Source: Acorus gramineus (taxonomy: Eukaryota; Streptophyta; Magnoliopsida; Acorales; Acoraceae). From it: 64,000 nucleotides of DNA. Location of the stretch: NCBI GenBank assembly GCA_030737835.1, contig JAUJYN010000014.1:1154819-1218818 (forward strand), read 5' to 3'. Below, piece after piece: positions 1 to 11,223 of this stretch (the first letter of the stretch is position 1; every line of letters starts with the position of its first letter). Under the pieces are notes generated by a model. The model had not been told where the DNA came from. It was given only the letters and a program-made list of their open reading frames with translations, and ran no database searches. A program made the translations under genes and the position numbers.

Positions 1-487
1 GGGAAGAAGAGAGGGGGGGATGGAGGGGCAAAACTCACCGGAATTCGGATTTGAAAGCACCGGGGTGTAGATCGGGACCCGATCTACACTTCCTATGCTT
101 TAGGTTTTTGGGTTTGAGGGCTCTAAGGGGCTCAAATCAAAGAAAAGGAGAGAGGGGAGAGAGAGAAGCTTTTTGGTAGGGATGATGAATAGTACTTTTC
201 TAATTTAAATTCCATTTATATAGCGAGTCACTTAAAATACCCGGATATGCCCCGAAACTGTGAAATTTTGGAAACGTTACCGAAATTCGATGAAATTTTC
301 GTGAGAGGCCTAAAATGGCACCAGGACACCAAATATGCAGTTAGATTTCCAATCGGAGTCCTCTAGCTCAGGACGATAGCTAACAGTCCAAAAATTAGCG
401 GTTTCGATCGAAAACTGAAAAAAAAATGAAAAACTGCCAGAACGCTCCAACGGTTACCAGCAGGCTAAAAGTGACACATATATAACA
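1..487 (-). repeat. L1: 3' LTR of E1, partial
   Basis: Ends (minus-strand start) in the A-type terminus TGTTATATATGTGTCAC at 487. A TATA-like stretch on the minus strand at 222-215 lies about 25-30 bp before the start-like motif near 191, as in the other A-type LTRs. The rest of this LTR, including its GC-rich part, lies left of the window. Confidence 0.85.
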
Positions 488-500
488 TTCTTCCCCCCTT
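488..500 (-). other. Polypurine tract of E1
   Basis: On the minus strand the purine run AAGGGGGGAAGAA directly precedes the LTR start at 487. This is the usual place and make-up of the plus-strand DNA primer in LTR retrotransposons. The same tract precedes the LTRs at 14718, 46224, 50431 and 56533. Confidence 0.85.
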
Positions 501-504
501 AGGA

Positions 505-1100
505 AATTTTGTCCTCAAAATATGCAAAAACATCTAGGAGGGGAAAAGATGCAGATACGCGTCACACCTGGCATCCTTGAGCTCCCAAGTGTCCTCGACA
601 CCGGAACGGTGCTGCCATCGCACCTCGACCTACTGGACGGTCTCGGTGCAGAGCCTCCTCACGCGGCGGTCCATGATCTCAATCGACTGCTCCACGAATG
701 ACTGTCCGGCTCAGAGACGAGCGGCTCGAACGGGATGACGTGAGCAGGATCGTGGACACACCTTTACCCAACTGCGAACCCACCACTCCAAGACGGAGAG
801 GTAAGAATTGGCGCTGAGGTGAGCCTCCGATAAAACTCCAGGAAGCTCTCCTCGCAAGAAGGGGACCACTCGAACCGGACATCCTTCCGAGTAAGGCGGT
901 TAAGAGGAACAGCCATCTTTGAGAGTCCCTCGTCAAGCTTCCTACAATAACTTGCTAAACTCGGGAAGCTCCGAATCCCTACGGGGTTCGATGGTCGGCG
1001 CCAATTTGATGCGACGAGCGTCTTGCCCGGGTCCACAGATATGCCTTCACCAGAAATCACCCAGCCCAAAAGGCCTTAACCTCTAACCAAAACTCGCACT
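505..1100 (-). pseudogene. Fused pol remnant: end of RT/RNase H joined to integrase C-terminus and chromodomain-like tail
   Basis: Translation from about 1100 downward shows the RT thumb-to-RNase H stretch (CEFWLE, then [36 protein letters not shown]), which also starts in E3 at about 44043. After the RNase H start it jumps to the integrase C-terminal part (VHDP, IPFEPLV) and the tail ending near 505. The RNase H catalytic core and the whole integrase core are missing. Frame changes and substitutions make it non-coding. E2 (14095-14670) has the same fusion at the same point, so the deletion predates both copies. Confidence 0.8.
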
Positions 1101-1800
1101 CGATCTTTCATCCATCTGATGCCTCCATGGTATCCCTCGTCTGGGAAAAGAAACCTCGGGAGGGCACCATGAAATCCCGATATAGGATACCCCGACAACC
1201 AAACAAGGAACACGAAGTACCCTAGTCCGGGTTTCAACGCCGACCTCACAAGGCCCCTTAATCCAGAAAGGAACACTAGAAGAAGACATCATTTTAAAGA
1301 AAACTACTAACCCCTCCGGATCATCTACCTCTAGATGATCACCTAACGATGTCCTTCAACATCCACTACAAGACCGGACCCAACATCATTGGGAACGGTC
1401 GAATCAACAATTTGGTCACGAGCGACCCGTCTTCGCCTCATCCACACCCTCACTCCCGAAAGGAGACATTTTGGGACTTTGGGAGAGACTTAGACTGCTC
1501 TCTACCCCTGGTCCACCGGTAGCCTCTCCCCGCTCCGTAGCTCGCCTGGTCCTCTGACCGGGAGCCTGTCTAACGCCGGGGCTGTACTACGCGGATCCAA
1601 CGAAGGGGAGAGCGATCCCACGCTCGCGGCACCATTCAATAATCTCTTCCCGGGTAGCCCCTACCTGGTATACTCCCAAATTCAGTACCCCTCCGACTGC
1701 ATCGGTGGTACCTACTGATGGGAACTCTCTACCAGGATGGCTACAACCCGGCTTCCTTAACTCGATCAATCGCTCTTGACACTCGCTCACCAAATACCAC
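1101..1800 (-). other. Non-coding internal segment shared with E2
   Basis: About 700 bp with no reading frame that I trust. It resembles parts of the LTRs: it holds one copy of the ~110-bp module containing TACTCCGTGTTCCTTG (1139-1262, minus; first C of that string is changed here) and a stretch like the B-type LTR 3' region (57545-57980), including the GTACCACCGATGC and GGGAGTATACCAGG motifs. E2 has the homologous segment at 13381-14090. It sits where pol should be, so it was captured or rearranged from LTR-like DNA. Confidence 0.7.
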
Positions 1801-1849
1801 ACACACTTGCATAACAGCAACCAAACACACACCCACAATTATATCCTAT

Positions 1850-3233
1850 TACTAGAGAGCTGGGAACACAAAATAATACCTCGAACCATGATACCCGAAG
1901 ACTGCGCCTCCTCGGCCGTAAGCGCTGCAACTCTGCCCTGGACCAACCGCGGCTGAGGAGCAGGGGCACGCCTCGCCGGCTGCACTGGCTGCCTCCACTG
2001 GTCAACTCGACCATCCTGTGGCTGCTGCTAACGCTGAGGCTGCTGCTGCTGGCGTGGAAGCTGCTGCTGTAAGAACTGCGGCTGCTGAAGTAGCACTCGG
2101 GGTCGGCCAGCATCAGGGCAATTGTATCTGATATGCCCGATGCGCTGACAATGGAAACAGCGCCGCCTCTCCGGCTGCATGGACTGGATGGGCACTGCTG
2201 CAATGGGTGCTGGATCCCACACTGGCACCGCATCAGCTGGAGGAGAGGCAGCCGCTGACTGATCGAAACGGGGCCTCTTCCTCTTGCGCTACCCCTGGTC
2301 CCGACTCCCGGAAGGACCCTGATCTGCAGAAGGGGTCGGAACCCCCACGATGATCCCGAGGTCTCGCTCGACTGTCTTCGCCCGAGACACCAAGTCCGAG
2401 AACCTCGAGAATGCCTGGGAGGTGACGTGCACCCGGATAGCGCTGCTGAGACCCAGCTCGAATCGACGGCACCTCGTGTCCTCGTCCATCACCAAGGCCG
2501 GAGCAAATCTGGAGAGCCTCGTGAAGCGCGTAGAGTAGTCAGCAACCGACATGGAGCCCTGCGTCAACTGCTCGAACTCCCGCATCACGATCTGGCGCGT
2601 CGAGAACGGAAAGTACTCCTCCAAGAAATACCTCTGAAATCCTACCCAAGAAAGCTGCTCCACTCCCTCTGGGATGTCCACCACTCGGGTAGCCCACCAG
2701 TCGGCGGCGTCACCCTTCAGCATAAAGGTGGCGAGGGGGACTCGCTGGCGATCAGTGCAAAGCATGGCCGCGAAGATCGTATCCACCTCCCTCAACCAAC
2801 GCTCTGGCGCAAGAGGATCTGCCGACTGACCATGGAACTCGGGAGGGTGGAGCTTCAAAAAGGCTGCGAGGCCACTCTGTTGCACTCGCGCCGCCGCCTC
2901 TAGCTCCTCCTCCCTCTTCAGGGGACCCTGAACTCCTACCGCCGGAAATGCCATTGGAACTGGGGGTACATCGGGTACCACAGGCGGATCTGCCGCCAAG
3001 GGGACCTGCGGAACTGCCTCGCGAGTCGCCCTCAGCTCCTGAATCTCTCTAGCCTGCTCTGCCAACACTCTGGTCTGGGTCTCCACCAAATCAACCAACC
3101 GAGCGAAAGCACGCTCCCAAGCAGGAGGCTCCTGCGTCAAGGGCTCTCCGGTAGCATCCTCGTCTCTGGTAGGTCCGAAAACCTCCAAAGACCGAGAGGG
3201 ACCTCGTCTGCGCCGTCCTCTGCGAGGAGGCAT
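1850..3233 (-). pseudogene. gag: Ty3/gypsy gag (Tekay type) with nonsense codons
   Basis: Gag forms the virus-like particle and packages RNA. From the start MPPRRGRRRRGPSR at 3233 the frame runs 314 codons, with the capsid-type region (PPEFHGQSADP, ERWLREVDTIF, EEYFPFSTRQIV, LTQGSMSVADYSTRF) in the middle. A TAG at 2291-2289 breaks the frame, which then continues without shift through the zinc knuckle CFHCQRIGHIRYNC (2159-2118) and a Gln-rich stretch to a second stop at about 2028. Beyond it the linker to protease is present but stops short of the DSG active site. It is the longest gag in the window; the start fits the E2 gag start and lies about 110 bp after the primer site. Confidence 0.85.
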
Positions 3234-3334
3234 ATCAGCACCCTAAGAAAACCAGACACTAGGATCAGAATACTCATATAGAAATCCTAGGACTCATCTC
3301 TACGAAAAGAAAACAACTGGCTCTAACAGGACCA

Positions 3335-3347
3335 GGCTCTGATACCA
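3335..3347 (-). other. Primer-binding site of E1 (initiator tRNA-Met type)
   Basis: The minus strand reads TGGTATCAGAGCC six bases after the LTR end (3353). This is the standard complement to the 3' end of plant initiator tRNA-Met, used to start minus-strand DNA synthesis. Unlike the E2 site it has no mismatch to the consensus. Confidence 0.9.
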
Positions 3348-3352
3348 ACTTT

Positions 3353-6300
3353 TGTCACGCCCCAGGGCGGCCGTCCCCGGGACGCGGCAAGTGTATATAA
3401 AATATCAGAATCTACACAGGAGGTCAATAATATATCATACACAAACAACCAGAATGACACACAGACAACAAAGAGGCTGACATGATATATACACCAAATG
3501 CGGAAGCAAAAGACTGAATCTGTAAATAAACATACTACATACTCGATACTCAATCATCTGTCCTGTGAGAGCCAATATACACAAATACAACTGAATATAT
3601 ACAAACGCGTGCCAAGCACGGAAATAAAATACATACAGTCAAGAAGGGATGCTGATAACCTCTGGCACTCGCGGTACGTGGCGCTGCTCCACTACTGAAG
3701 GAATCCCTCGGAAAGCTCCAACTGCTGCTCCGGCTCCAGCTCAGGCTCAGTGGCAACTGGGGAAAACATATGCGAGGGGTGAGCCACACGCTCTGTGAAC
3801 AGCACAACCCATGCATCACAGACAATATTGACCACAATTCAATTATTTATCCATCCTCTAAGTGGCATAACAACATAATCCAGTGGTTCGTACATCGCCG
3901 AACCACCACACCCTCACCCTCACCCATCAATGGGTGACATAGGCTATTGGGACTGATAATCATCCAACCACAATCCAGTGGGTCGCTCATCGCCAACCCA
4001 CTACACCCTCACCCTCACCCTACCACGGGTGACATAGGATTTTGGGACTGACTAGGCTGTTGGTCACCCTTGGTCCACTGATAGTCTCTCCTCCACTCCG
4101 TAGGCCGCTTGGCTTTCACCCACAACTTTAGCCCAGTCCGAAACCAAATCAGGAGGCGCCTACTGATGGGAACCCTTGGAAGGGACGGCCTTTCTAACGC
4201 TGGGGCAGCTTCTACCGGATCCAACGAGGGGAAACAGAACAGCCTATCCATACGCATACGATCCACTCGGATCCGCCGACAACACATCTCTACAACTCTA
4301 ATGTCCTGAATTCCTCAGAATTCCTCCAAGGCGCATAACTAATATGCGGGGAACATACACAATAATTAGCAAGGGTGGAATATCATTGGGGGAAAGAAAC
4401 TTGGGAGGGCAGCGTGAGTTCCCGATATAGGACACCCCGACAACCAAACAAGGAACACGGAGTACCCTAGCCCGGGTCTCACCGCTGTCCTCGCGAGGCC
4501 CCTCCCCTATAATATTCACTAAATATGCTAATAATCATATAATTTGGTATAACATTTCTTATAATATTATTGGGACAAGAAACCTTGGGAGGGCAGCGTG
4601 AGTTCCCGATACAGGACACCCCGACAACCAAACAAGGAACACGGAGTACCCTAACCCGGGTCTCAGTGTTGACCTCGCAAGGCTCCTCCCTATAATATTA
4701 TCTAAGGCATGCAATTTATCATACACTAGCATTTAATTTAATAAATAAACTAGTAGGACACATGCATAGGCCAAGGCTTCCTAGCATGAGAACAGGGGGA
4801 CATGATGCATGGCTCATACACATATCCTAAGGGTGCAAGTCCCTAACATACAAGTCTAGGGTGGCATGCATTCTACATGCTGCATGGATTAATATTTATA
4901 ACAGGCTAATATACATCCATGGTGCCCCAGGGGAGGGCAATACACTCCCAAGTGAGTAGTATGCCTCCCTACTGGGTTGGATTGTCCCACTCACCAGAAT
5001 CCGGGTCGTCGCGCGACCGTCCGTCAAGATCTGCAAGACAGGCATTTATACGGTGAGTAAAATACATAAATACATCAAAAATACTCTAAAATACCCAACA
5101 CTCGGACAAGCGTACATACGGCCCGTACGCACGCGAGTCCGAGCATCCCGACTCACTCCCGAACCCACCGGGCAGCCGCACGCACGGCCACCCGCCTCGG
5201 GCGCACAGCCGAGCCCCAGCCCGCTCGCCAAGGCGCACTGCCGAGCCCCGGGCGCACAGCCGAGCCTAGCCCGCACACCCGGACACCACCGGCGCACTGT
5301 CGCGCCCCAGCCCGCGCGCCCCGACGCACTGCCGCACGCACGCGCACGCTCACGCGCGCACTGCACGCACGCCCTAGCACGCGCACGCACTGGTCCCCAG
5401 CTCCGCGCCCAGGCGCCCTGCCCAGCACCAAGGCACAGTGCCCAGGCGCCCTGCCCGCGCGCGCGCATGCTCGCGTGCACGCCCGCGCGCGCCCGCGCGC
5501 AACCGCGCGCACTTCCGCGCACACCCCCGCTCGCGCCAGCACCCGCGTGCACCCGCGTGCACTCCCGCGCGCACGCACCCGCGCGCGACTGCGCCTGCCA
5601 GCGCCCGCGCCCAGTGCCCAGCGCCCAGCGCCACCCGCGCGCACGCCCGCGCGCACCCTGCCACCTGCTGCGCTGCCTGCTGCCTGTGCTGCCAGCCTAC
5701 CCGGGACAGCCTGCCATCCTGCCCGAGCCGGCCAACCACCACTCCGACGGCCACCAACGGCCTCCAACCGCCTCCAACCGCCACCCACAGCCACCCACAG
5801 CCACCCCAACCTCAAAACCACCCTCCTAACATACATCTAAGCATGAAAAGAGAGGAAAAAGGGCTTACCAAGGGGAGGAAGAGATGTTCGGTTGCTCTCC
5901 GCGCACCGAAACCTCTCCCAAAAGGCTTCCAACACCGAGATCTACTCCCACCTCCGAAATGGTAAAAATCAGGGAAGAAGAGAGGGGGGGATGGAGGGGC
6001 AAAACTCACCGGAATTCTAATTTGAAAGCACCGGGGTGTAGATCGGGACCCGATCTACACTTCCTATGCTTTAGGTTTTTGGGTTTGAGGGCTCTAAGGG
6101 GCTCAAATCAAAGAAAAGGAGAGAGGGGAGAGAGAAAAGCCAAGTGGTAGGGATGATGAATAGTACTTTTCTAATTTTTAGATTCCATTTATATAGCGAG
6201 TCACTTAAAATACCCGGATACGCCCCGAAACTGTGAAATTTCGGAAACATTACCGGAATTCGACAAAATTTTCGTGAGAGGCTTAAAATGGTACCAGGAC

Positions 6301-6459
6301 ACCAAATATATAGTTAGATTTCCAATCGGAGTCCTCTAACTCAGGACGATAGCTAACAGTCCAAAAATTAGCGGTTCCGATCAAAAAACAAAAAAAAATG
6401 AAAAACTGCCAGAACGCTCCAACGGTTACCAGCAGGTTAAAAGTGACACATATATAACA
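3353..6459 (-). repeat. L2: 5' LTR of E1 (A type, 3107 bp)
   Basis: Bounded by TGTTAT at 6459 and GTGACA at 3353 (minus-strand reading). In order on the minus strand: TATA-like box (6195-6188), predicted donor GTAAGC at 5868, a CpG-dense GC-rich block (about 5720-5100) and acceptor CAG at 5033-5031. Then come a 36-nt mini-exon (5030-4995), donor GTGAGT at 4994 and a stem-loop (4969-4931). Two copies of the TACTCCGTG module follow (about 4681-4567 and 4503-4391), with two GGGTGAGGGTG repeats (about 4023-4003 and 3925-3905) and acceptor CAG at 3759-3757. No gene is present; the Ala/Arg-rich frames in the GC block are composition artefacts. Confidence 0.9.
6160..6195 (-). promoter_or_regulatory. 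LTR core promoter of L2: TATA box and start-like motif
   Basis: On the minus strand CTATATAAATGG is followed about 25-30 bp later by TACTATTCATCATC near 6163-6152. The same pair occurs in L1, L7 and L9 (TATA at 26857 and 46675). Spacing fits a plant RNA polymerase II promoter. The start site is inferred, not measured. Confidence 0.6.
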
Positions 6460-6907
6460 GACTATTATCTAGGGATAATGTTATGTCCAGCCCCATTTTT
6501 AGTTTCAATTCCAGTCTACATATGTTTTGAATTTTTTAAAAATAATATACCTCATCTAATGAGGTACATGCTTTATAAAAAATGAAGCATATACTCCAAT
6601 AAATTGCGTTGATGCATTTATATAAAATGTAAAAAAATTCTTTCGAAGCATATACGGCCTTGTTAACGTGAGCATATGCGTCTTTAATTTTCTATCGATG
6701 CATATAAGGCTGAAATTGGGGCTAGAAACGGATTTGGGTGTAACAGCGCCCATTATGTAGTCGATGACAGTCCATGTGCAACAGTCACATTCTTAAGCTT
6801 ACGAAGTCATTCATTCTCTTCATTGATTTCAAAATTGAAAAATCATTGTCAAGTCCTAATAGATCTTATATTCTTCAAATCTTCAATTAATCTTTTTTTA
6901 TTGTTGA
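6460..6907. other. AT-rich non-coding stretch, nothing recognised
   Basis: Lies between the E1 LTR and the putative LTR of T1. I find no open frame with protein likeness, no RNA gene and no repeat shared with the rest of the window. It is probably the sequence in which E1 or T1 landed. Confidence 0.5.
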
Positions 6908-7610
6908 TGTGTGTAGGGGCAAAAAATGAGGCCCACAAACTGTGCTCCACGTACCGGAGGTCCATGACTCGTTAAGTGAGGGCCCATGACCTGGATGGCC
7001 CACTACAGGTGGATCTGGCCTGTTGGACCCTCTATACCCGCCGACCGAGCATCAATCAAAGTCAGTATTTTCATAATTCAATTTTTAGAATTAAGGATCA
7101 TCAATTGTTGATTCTCTAAATCTCCACAGATATATCAAATCTATAACTATCATGTTACTAATTCTCTAAGATCACAACAATATATCCTTGATTTAGAATA
7201 AATCACTAATTGATTCACAAGATCTCAACAGTTGTGTATATTTATCAAGGGATAATGACAGCAGATTCTGCAGATCCCTCAAATAACACAACCAATTCCC
7301 TAAAATCGGGGATTTCCTCTCATCCATCCGATGAGAGGAAGATCCACAGGGGACTCTAGGGTTTCATCCAAATACTCTAAATAGGAAACCAGCTCTCCCT
7401 ATGAAGGTATGTGAAAATTCTTTTTGCAACAACCCTAATTGTTCATTGTGCTCACTTGAGCGTCGAAGGATCTTTTGCAGGTCACCCCCAACACTTTTCG
7501 ACGAGGCTCGAAGAGGAAGATCTCCGACGACAAAAGCGGAAGCTATTGGGAGAAGCGGAGTGGACAAATCCTATCGACCTGAACCCGAATCGCTATTTTC
7601 TGCCTCTACA
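6908..7610 (+). repeat. Putative 5' LTR of Tat/Ogre-type element T1
   Basis: Starts around TGTGTGTAGGGGC (6908) and ends in CTCTACA (7610), two bases before a primer-site-like sequence. About 700 bp, in the right place before the T1 gag. The exact start is uncertain by a few bases because of the TG repeat and because no second LTR is visible to compare. Confidence 0.5.
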
Positions 7611-7612
7611 GC

Positions 7613-7631
7613 TTGGCGCGCTAGGTAGGTG
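7613..7631 (+). other. Putative primer-binding site of T1
   Basis: TTGGCGCGCTAGGTAGG follows the putative LTR end after two bases. TTGGCGC-type sites are common in the Tat lineage of plant Ty3/gypsy elements. The tRNA used is not identified here. Confidence 0.5.
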
Positions 7632-7659
7632 ATGCGCGTTGAACACGAAGCCCGATTAA

Positions 7660-8859
7660 TGATCATGCCTCCCAAGAAATATCTTCTGACCCTTTCGCCG
7701 CCTATGACCCTATCTACACAACGGAATGCCTCGTCCGATCTAGGGAGTGTTCCTGCGGTAAATCAATAGCCTGACACCATCGATGCGTAGAACTGCATTG
7801 GCAAGGTCGAACTTCAGGCAGCATAGCGCCATGCCGAGGCAGAAGAATTCCGTTATGCCATGGACAAAATGTGGCATGAGAATGAGCGCCTCCGCAACCT
7901 GCTCGATAACCCTCCAGAATAGGGGGGTGAACAACTCAACCCCCCACCTTGTAGCATTCACGATCACGACAACCCCGGCCACGTGGGCGACGATTAGGTC
8001 CCAGGGGATCCTCCCGCCGATCGTGCCTTGGTTGAATAACCCGTTGGTTCATCAAATGCGGCTGCTACCTCCAAGCGGCCTCTTCAAGATGACTCAGGAT
8101 TGAGGGAAGACCTCATGAAGAAGATGGACCAGCGCTTTCATACATGAGACCATGAATGGCTGCAGATCTCACGTTCCTAATGGCAGACCTCATCCATCTC
8201 TCCCCGCTCTCTGTGGATATCCTTTGTACACCGCGTCCAGACAAGTTCACCCCCCTCCCCCGAAGTTCAAAGTCTATGAGGGGAAGTCTGACCTGATGGG
8301 GTACCTATTCCTTTTCCAGCAGCGCATGTCCCTCGAGGTAGGAGACGATGCCCTCCTCTACATGGTGTTCCCACAGAGCCTTGGACGGCAAGTCCTCGCT
8401 TTGTTCCGGAAGCTCCCTGCATGTTCCATATCTATCTTCTGTGGCTTGTGTGAGATGTTCATCAGACATTATATCTTCCACCACAAACCAAAGAAAGATG
8501 TCGCGAACCTGTTCGGAATGAAACAGGCCGAGGATGAGCGACTGAAGGACTATCTCACTCGCTTCAACATTGAGATGACCCAGGTGGAAGGTTGCAACTC
8601 AAAGACCGTGGCAATGGCCTTTCGTTCGGGGCTCTTGATGTTGGGGAATTTTTACCCATCCCTTGTCCGGAAGTCGCACATCGACATAACTAACATCCTA
8701 TCAAGTGTAGAAAGGTTACATTCGGTTGGAAGAAGATGCCGCCCTTGCCGGAGGGAAAAGCACCACTGCCGTGATCGTCGGACCCGCACTGGAGGGAGGG
8801 CCAACTTCAAAGAAGCAGCCTGCTGCTACAGCAAAAAGGAGCGATGCTGGAACGTGTGA
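7660..8859 (+). pseudogene. gag: T1 gag, N-terminal and capsid part (Tat/Ogre type), interrupted
   Basis: A broken frame starts near MPPKKY (about 7666) with several stops. The cleaner part, 8152-8859, shows the retrotransposon gag (capsid) pattern: PKFKVYEGKSDLMGYL, FQQRMSL, GRQVLALFRKLP, SISIFCGLCEMFIRHY, DERLKDYLTRFN. The frame ends at 8859 because the LTR L3 was inserted; gag resumes at 18310. It is an old copy of a different clade from the Tekay-type elements around it. No function is expected now. Confidence 0.75.
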
Positions 8860-10040
8860 TGTCACGCCCCAAGGCGGCCGTCCCCGATATGTGGCAAATA
8901 TATATAATATCAGCAGTCTATACAGGAGATCAATAAAATACTCTAAACAACATCGAAAATGACAACACAGACAATAATGTAGCTAACATAATATATACAA
9001 ATAGCAGAAGCTTAAACGACTGAGTCTGTAATTCAAAGACATATTACAAACCCGAATACATAATCAACTGTCTTGTGAGAGCCAATATACACAATGACAT
9101 CCAAATACAAGTGTGTGCCCAAGCACGGATAACAATACATACAATCAAGAAGGGGATGCTGATGGCCTCTCACTCGCAGAACCCAAAACGTGACGCTGCT
9201 CCGCTACTGCTGTGGTGCCTCGGGGAGCTCCTCCTTCAGATCCGACTCAGATATAGCTGGAGGAAAAGAATATCCGAGGGGTGAGCCACACGCTCAGTGA
9301 ATGGCACAATCTATGCATCACAATTCATATTAACCTTAAATAATTTATAGTCCCTAAAACGGGAGCAACTACACATTCTAGTGGGTCGTTTCATCGCCAA
9401 CCCACCCCCCCCCCTCACCCTCACCCTTTACGGGGGGTGACATGGGCCTCTTGGGGCATACTAGACCGCTCTCCACCCCTGGTCCACCCGGTAGCCTCTC
9501 CCACACTCCGTAGCCTCTACCTGGTATACTCCCACGATCAGCACTGTCCGACGCATCGGAGGTACCCACAGATGGGAGCCCTCTGTCAGGTCAGCTTTCC
9601 AACACCGGGGAGTCCCTACATCGGATCCAACCAAAAGGAGAAGACAGCCTACTCACACGGATACGATCCTTTTGGATCCGTCGACAACGATTTGTAACAC
9701 TAATAATGTCATGAATTCTCAAGAATTCCTCCAGGGCGCATAACTAAGATGCGGGGAAACATATATTATAACAACAAGGTTATAATATTCTCTAAGGCAT
9801 GCTTATAACAATATGCTCTCATTTTGATTTAATTAGATTAAACTAGATGGGAACATACATAGTTCGGGGCTTTCCAATCAAGGGACATGGTGTCTAGGCA
9901 TGCATAGGCCTCTCTATACATGATATAAGGGTGCATATCCCTAGCATACAAAGTCTAATGTGGCATGGTTACATCATATTAATCATGCATTGCATAGTTT
10001 TACATTTATCACATGTTAATACACAATTATGGTGCCCCAG

Positions 10041-10079
10041 GGGAGGGCAATGCACGCCTACGTGCATCGAACGCCTCCC
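10041..10079 (-). other. Conserved LTR stem-loop, L3 copy
   Basis: Inner stem TGCACG (10051-10056) with CGTGCA (10061-10066) closes a four-base loop; an outer stem pairs GGGAGGGC (10041-10048) with GCCTCCC (10073-10079). L10 has the same inner stem at 54184-54199. Copies L7 and L8 keep the fold with different bases. It lies just downstream of the predicted mini-exon donor. Confidence 0.6.
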
Positions 10080-11223
10080 TACTGGGTTGGATTGTCCCAC
10101 TCATCGAAACCCGGGTTGTTGCATGACCGTCCGTCAAGATCTGCAAGACATGGGCATTCAATATTTACTAGAAATACCCAATACTCGGACAAGCATGCAT
10201 ACGGACCCGCACGCATGCGAGCACGCGCGTACGCACGCGAGTCCGAGTGCCCCGACACCCTCCTGAACCCTCGGGCAGCCATACGCATGGCTCCCCGCAC
10301 GCACACGCATGAATGCGCACGCACGCATGCGCCCCTGCGCCCCTGGTGCACTGCTGCGCCCTTGCCCGCGCGCCCAGACGCGCTGCCGCGCGCGCTCCCA
10401 CCCTCGCGCGCGCTCGCGCGCACCCCGCGTCCAGCCAAGCGCGTACCCGCGCGCACTGCGCGCCCGCGCAGCACCCCACGCGCACGCCCGCGCGTCTGCG
10501 CGTACGCGCGCGCGCCCGCCAGCGTGCCCGTCTGCACGCGCCAGCGCCTGTCTGGGCGCGCAGACGCGCGCGCACGCGCGCGGATGGCTCCGCGCGCGCG
10601 CCCGAGCCCCTTCCACCCCCTCCTCAGCCCACCCACACCCCCTAACACCTATGCATAGCATGCATAACCATTTAAATACCCTAATCAATCATCTAAGCAA
10701 GCTAAGGGAGGAGGAAGACTTACCCAAGGAGAGGAAGAACAAGGGGAGGAAGTTCGGGTGCCCTTTGCGCACCAAACCACCACAACCGCCACCACCAAGA
10801 CCACCACCACCTCAGCCACTCTCCAGCCCTAACAATGGCTGAAACAGGGGGGGAGGGGAAGCCATGAGAGGGAGGTAAAGAAAGGGGAAAACAAAACAAA
10901 CACCATGCAAAGGTAGATCACACCCTTACCTTTCTTTTTCCCTTCTAGGGTTTTCCTTTTCTTCTTCTTCTACTACCTCTAATGGAGCAAAGAAAGAAGA
11001 GGGAGTGAGTGATGGAGTGAGTGAGAGAGATGGTGAAGAGAAGAGGAGAGAAGGGTGGACGCCCAAGACTAGTGACACACACACACACACTCACTCACAC
11101 ACTTAGAACATTAGGTTTTGGTGGGGATTGACTTGAGTCAACCCAACCACACAAAAAAACAAAAGGATTTGACCAAGTCAATGGTCAAATTTGACTTGGT
11201 CCAAGTCCCCTTGACTTTGTCAA

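Larger units (their letters stand above)
1..6459 (-). mobile_element. E1: non-autonomous Tekay-type Ty3/gypsy derivative (3' LTR cut by window edge)
   Basis: Read on the minus strand: 5' LTR (6459-3353), tRNA-Met primer site, gag, a non-coding segment, a short pol remnant, polypurine tract, then the 3' LTR running off the window. The internal region is only about 2.9 kb, shorter than the LTR, so it cannot encode reverse transcriptase or integrase and would depend on a helper element. The visible 487 bp of the left LTR match the right LTR closely (about 95% by eye), so they belong to one insertion. The base after the right LTR starts GACTA; its partner copy lies outside the window. The internal layout is shared with E2 (11224-18026). 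Confidence 0.85.

Noticed and set aside
5046..5965. Long Ala/Arg/Pro-rich open frames in several frames and both strands (also at 10029-10842, 11864-12580, 15493-16266, 24230-25173, 25894-26510, 27307-28292, 36012-37068, 46913-47676, 51216-51708, 54212-54921, 60393-61011, 63095-63688)
   Set aside because: They lie in the GC-rich LTR blocks, where stop codons are rare on both strands. They overlap one another, have no family likeness and are not kept in frame between copies.
6466..6482. TAGGGATAA, reminiscent of a homing endonuclease site
   Set aside because: Only nine bases match and no intron or endonuclease is near; chance match.
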